8,422 nt of DNA, taken from contig JAUIHJ010000351.1 of assembly GCA_030432015.1 (NCBI GenBank), forward strand, positions 1 through 8,422, written 5' to 3'. Each line of letters begins with the position of its first letter. Positions within the stretch are counted from its first letter, which is position 1. The notes under the pieces were generated by a model. It had not been told where the DNA came from, made no database searches, and was given only the letters and a program-made list of their open reading frames with translations. Made by a program: the position numbers and the translations under genes. Positions 5,135-8,422 of this stretch are shown piece by piece. This DNA is from a bacterium (GTDB lineage Bacteria > Planctomycetota > Planctomycetia > Pirellulales > Pirellulaceae).

Positions 5135-8100
5135 ATGATGCTTCCCAACTGGATTCACGCGCTCCGACGCAAACGACAGGAACGACGTCTCCGTGCGCGC
5201 CGTCTGGGTGCGGTCCGACACCGATTACCGCGGCTTGAACCGCTGGAAGATCGGCTTCCGTTGACGGTGGAGAGCTTTGAGACGGGGTTTGGCGTCTGGA
5301 GCCAGGGTTCTGGCGACACCATGGATTGGACGCGTGACTCTGGCGGCACAGGTTCGACCGGCACGGGACCTGGCTCGGCGCACGACGGCAGCTACTACCT
5401 GTACACCGAGGCCACCGGCAACTCGAATAAGTCAGCGCACCTTGAGTCGACGTTCGACTTGTCTAGTGTCAGCAATGCGGAGTTGACATTTTATTATCAC
5501 ATGTACGGTACCGCGATGGGCACGCTGCATGTCGACGTTGACAAGGGCTCCGGATTTACCTCCGAATGGAGCAGGGCTGGTCAGCAACAAACAAGCAACG
5601 GCGCCGCGTGGATCAAGGCCACCGTCGATCTTTCGGCCTATGATGGCGAGAACTCCGTCAAAATTCGATTCCGAGGTTTGACGGGCACCTCCTTCACAAG
5701 CGACATGGCGATCGACAGTGTGGAGGTGACCAGTGGCGGAGGCGGCGGTGGTGGTGGCGGCGGTTCCGGGCAGGTCTATGTGTTGGGCAACGACTCGTCG
5801 AACGACCGTGTCTTCAACTTCGATCGCGATGGCACCGCCAACAGCACGTTCACAACAGCAGCCTCGTCACGGTCCATTGCCGAGAATGGCGATGGCAGCC
5901 TGTATATCGCCGAGTACTTTGACATCGAGAAGGTCTCCACGTCTGGCGCGTCACAGGGAACGTTCGCCAATGTTAATGCGATTTCCGGCTGGGCCGGAAC
6001 GATCTCTGCGATTGAATTTGGCTCCAACGGCAACCTCTACGTCACACCCTCGGGGTCTTCGTCCAATCCTCGCAAGAGCGCGGCCTTCAATTCTTCAGGC
6101 ACGCACGTTGCCACGTACGAGGACGCGCAGCTCGTCTTTCCTACCGGGATCGACTCGGATAGTTCCAACAATGTCTGGATCGTCAATGCGGCCGGTGTCG
6201 GCGTCGGCTACGAGCTGTTCAAATTCAGTTCTTCCGGAACCAAGCTCGGTCAATACGACATCGACTCCAACGTCAATAGTGCGAATGATATGGCGATTGA
6301 CGAAGCGGGCGACCGGCTGTTTCTGGGAGATTTCACCGGCGGGATCAACGTTTTTAGTATCTCCGGTAGCAGCCCGTCGTTTCAAGGAAAAATTGCCCCG
6401 GGCCTTTCGCAGATCGTCGGACTTGAATACGACACCAGCACGGGAAACCTCTTCGCTAGCGGGTTTGGCGGCACTTCCTGGGAGGTCAATTCCTCGACCG
6501 GCAGCGTCGTGAATACCTATTCCAGTACGGATCCCAACCCCGACATTAATACGGGCTCGGATATCGTCCATATTGGAGGGAGCGGGGGCACCGCCCCAGA
6601 GATCAACCTGCAGGGTAATGGCCAAAGCATTGCTGACGGTGACACGTCACCCACGACAGCGGACCACTCGGATTTTGGCGACGTCAATGTGACGTCCGGC
6701 ACGGTGACGCGGACATTCACCATTCAGAACACAGGCAACGCCACACTGAATCTGACCGGCGGGACGCGTGTGACGATCTCCGGCACACATGCCAGCAACT
6801 TCACCGTGACCCAGCAACCCGCGGCAACGGTTGCGGCCAACGGTTCAACAACGTTTCAGGTCGAGTTCGATCCCAGTGACACGGGAACGCGAACCGCAAC
6901 GATCAGTATTGCCAACGATGACTCTGACGAGAATCCGTACGACTTTGCAATCGAGGGCAATGGCACGGCAAGCGGCACTTCCGGCAGCGAAGATTTCGAA
7001 TCGGGAGATTTCAGCAATTTTTCCTGGCAACACACGGGCGATGCAAGTTGGACGGTTTCATCGTCCAGTCCTATTGCCGGCACCTACAGCGCGAAGGCTG
7101 GCACAATTACGCACAATGAGGATACGAGCCTCTCCGTAACGATGACGACGATCGCCGGCAATATCGAATTTGATCGCAAGGTGTCATCCGAATCCAGCTA
7201 CGATTACCTCCGCTTTTATGTCGACAATGTCGAGAAGGGTGAATGGTCTGGAACCGTGGCGGCGAGCACCGTTTCCTATGCGGTTACCGCCGGTTCGCAC
7301 ACTTTCCGTTGGACCTATAGCAAGGACGTGAGCCAAAACATCGGCTCCGACACCGCCTGGATCGACAACATTACGTTTCCAGTTAGCGGCGGCGGCAGCG
7401 GTAGCGCGGCGCCGACCGCCGTCGACCTCCTGGCCTCGAGCGACACCGGTGTTCTTTCCACCGATAACAACACAAATCTCGACAACAGCTCCGCCAGTAA
7501 GAAACTGCAATTCTCCGTCAGCGGCACGGTCTCCGGAGCCACCGTCACGCTCTACCACGGCGCGACGGTGATCGGCACTGCGACGGCAAGTGGCACGACG
7601 ACGACCGTCACGACCAACGGCACGGTCGACCTGACCGATGGTTTAAAGTCAATCACCGCCAAACAGACCGAGTCCGGAAAGAGTGAATCGGCGGCGTCAA
7701 GCGCCTTGAGTGTGATCATCGACACGATCGCTCCAAGTGCGCCGTCGGCACCAGACTTGCAAGCCGGGAGTGATTCCGGCGTCAGCAGCACAGACGACAT
7801 CACAAACGATAATACACCGACGTTTTCCGTCTCGGGTCTTCCTTACTTTCGCCTCCTTCGCGACGGTACGCAGATCAGTGGCGACTACGAGACCAGCAGC
7901 TACACGCCTTCGACTCAAGCTGACGGCGCGCATGATTATCGCGCGACTTCCGTTGATATTGCAGGGAATGTCTCGGGACAAAGTGCCGCCCTTACCGTCA
8001 CGATTGACACGTTGGCACCCAGTGCTCCCGGAGCCCCTAATCTGCAGGCCGCCAGTGACACGGGGACAAGCAGCACCGATAACATTACCAACGACACAAC

Positions 8101-8422
8101 GCCCACGTTCGACGTGACGGCGTCACCCTATTTCCGTTTCTATCGCGGCGCCACGAAGATCAGCGGCGACTACCAAACCGGCGGTGGCTACACCCCATCA
8201 GCGCAGGCGCAGGGAACACATAGTTTCTCCGCAAGGCAGGTGGACGCGGCTGGCAACGTTTCGGGTGCGGGCAGTGACCTGTCGGTGACAATTGACACCC
8301 AAGCCCCTAGTGCCGATATCGTCGACGTCACGCCAGACCCCCGGACAACGTCCGTCAATATCGTGACGATCGGCTTCAGCGAAGCAATCAGCGGGTTTGG
8401 CCGAGCGGACTTGACATTGAAA
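5135..8422 (+). CDS. Giant multidomain exported protein with LEPR-xLL-like N-terminus, 5' part
   Basis: The frame is open from 5135 to the right edge (1,096 codons) and continues beyond it. Residues 1-43 hold 12 Arg and end in RLEPLEDRLPL, a variant of the planctomycete LEPR-xLL export-associated motif; there is no classical hydrophobic signal core. Domains in order: MAM-like jelly roll (about 45-200); ten-glycine linker (201-210); a propeller-like region (213-480) with six strands of the G-N-L-Y-V kind, whose aromatic residues are at 215, 257, 302, 348, 396 and 440; choice-of-anchor-D/ASPM-SPD-2-Hydin-like domain (about 488-612, with QNTGNATLNL and FDPSDTGTRTATISI); a second jelly roll (about 619-749); a GGGSGS linker; Ig-like repeats (about 759-1056); and the start of another Ig-like module with VTIGFSEAISGF (from about 1060). 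I saw no cysteine codon in this part. Asp-rich repeats suggest calcium binding (inference). A role as surface or matrix adhesin is likely; an enzyme domain further downstream cannot be excluded. Confidence 0.92.
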   Translation, partial: MMLPNWIHALRRKRQERRLRARRLGAVRHRLPRLEPLEDRLPLTVESFETGFGVWSQGSGDTMDWTRDSGGTGSTGTGPGSAHDGSYYLYTEATGNSNKSAHLESTFDLSSVSNAELTFYYHMYGTAMGTLHVDVDKGSGFTSEWSRAGQQQTSNGAAWIKATVDLSAYDGENSVKIRFRGLTGTSFTSDMAIDSVEVTSGGGGGGGGGGSGQVYVLGNDSSNDRVFNFDRDGTANSTFTTAASSRSIAENGDGSLYIAEYFDIEKVSTSGASQGTFANVNAISGWAGTISAIEFGSNGNLYVTPSGSSSNPRKSAAFNSSGTHVATYEDAQLVFPTGIDSDSSNNVWIVNAAGVGVGYELFKFSSSGTKLGQYDIDSNVNSANDMAIDEAGDRLFLGDFTGGINVFSISGSSPSFQGKIAPGLSQIVGLEYDTSTGNLFASGFGGTSWEVNSSTGSVVNTYSSTDPNPDINTGSDIVHIGGSGGTAPEINLQGNGQSIADGDTSPTTADHSDFGDVNVTSGTVTRTFTIQNTGNATLNLTGGTRVTISGTHASNFTVTQQPAATVAANGSTTFQVEFDPSDTGTRTATISIANDDSDENPYDFAIEGNGTASGTSGSEDFESGDFSNFSWQHTGDASWTVSSSSPIAGTYSAKAGTITHNEDTSLSVTMTTIAGNIEFDRKVSSESSYDYLRFYVDNVEKGEWSGTVAASTVSYAVTAGSHTFRWTYSKDVSQNIGSDTAWIDNITFPVSGGGSGSAAPTAVDLLASSDTGVLSTDNNTNLDNSSASKKLQFSVSGTVSGATVTLYHGATVIGTATASGTTTTVTTNGTVDLTDGLKSITAKQTESGKSESAASSALSVIIDTIAPSAPSAPDLQAGSDSGVSSTDDITNDNTPTFSVSGLPYFRLLRDGTQISGDYETSSYTPSTQADGAHDYRATSVDIAGNVSGQSAALTVTIDTLAPSAPGAPNLQAASDTGTSSTDNITNDTTPTFDVTASPYFRFYRGATKISGDYQTGGGYTPSAQAQGTHSFSARQVDAAGNVSGAGSDLSVTIDTQAPSADIVDVTPDPRTTSVNIVTIGFSEAISGFGRADLTLK
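5735..5764 (+). repeat. Ten-glycine codon tract (GGN repeat) linking two domains
   Basis: Ten consecutive glycine codons (mostly GGC and GGT, one GGA) separate the MAM-like domain from the propeller. As a linker it gives a flexible hinge. As a triplet-based repeat, slippage would change linker length without shifting the frame. Confidence 0.85.
7409..8302 (+). repeat. Tandem Ig-like repeats inside the exported protein
   Basis: Three successive modules end in IDT-x-AP: module 1 at 7409-7729 (107 residues, divergent), module 2 at 7730-8014 (95 residues) and module 3 at 8015-8302 (96 residues). Modules 2 and 3 share APSAP, LQA, SSTD, ITND, TPTF, PYFR, ISGDY, YTPS and AGNVSG in the same order, about 60-65% identical by hand count. 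Module 1 shares mainly the SDTG-x-x-STD stretch and the end. Third-codon bases differ often between modules 2 and 3, so the duplication is not recent. They resemble the bacterial Ig-like (Big) repeats of large surface proteins, which act as stalks or adhesive modules. Confidence 0.8.

Noticed and set aside
4463..5221. Minus-strand open frame of 252 codons covering the gap before the giant gene
   Set aside because: It overlaps the FkbM signature region and the start of the giant gene in antisense; the translation is Arg/Pro/Ser-rich low-complexity without a domain.
5733..6512. Plus-strand open frame of 259 codons, Arg/Ser-rich
   Set aside because: Frame-shifted shadow of the giant protein; the real frame carries the propeller-like repeats and is open over 1,096 codons.

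Overview
The window looks like chromosomal DNA of a Planctomycetota bacterium. The clearest sign is the last gene. It codes for a very large secreted-type protein that opens with an arginine-rich stretch and an LEPLEDRLPL motif, a variant of the LEPR-xLL N-terminal motif of planctomycete exported proteins, followed by extracellular domains. The DNA is moderately GC-rich, all six convincing genes lie on the + strand, and I see no RNA genes, CRISPR array, insertion sequence or phage gene.

Left part (1-4905): a compact, probably co-transcribed glycan cassette. In order it holds the 3' end of a polysaccharide deacetylase (NodB family), two GT4-like glycosyltransferases, a PAPS-dependent sulfotransferase and an FkbM-type methyltransferase. 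The first two genes overlap by ATGA, and the other gaps are 10, 63 and 16 bases. The set fits assembly and decoration (deacetylation, sulfation, O-methylation) of a surface or secreted polysaccharide, or of a glycan attached to protein. A 7-bp GC stem-loop sits in the one larger gap (2982-3044).

Middle (4906-5134): about 230 bases between the cassette and the secreted-protein gene. It holds a possible sigma70-like promoter, a strong AGGAGG ribosome binding site, and an alternative 52-codon ORF that ends 3 bases before the next start.

Right part (5135-8422, running off the edge): an open frame of 1,096 codons with no stop. In order it encodes the Arg-rich/LEPR-xLL-like N-terminus, a MAM-like jelly roll, a ten-glycine linker, a propeller-like region with six regularly spaced strands, a choice-of-anchor-D (ASPM/SPD-2/Hydin-like) beta domain, a second jelly roll, Ig-like repeats of about 95 residues, and the start of a further Ig-like module. 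It is probably a surface or matrix adhesin. A link between it and the glycan cassette is suggested only by adjacency.

I do not see proof of an undescribed system. The most unusual points are the degenerate export motif with no hydrophobic signal core, the architecture of the giant protein, and the small ORF/promoter ambiguity just before it.
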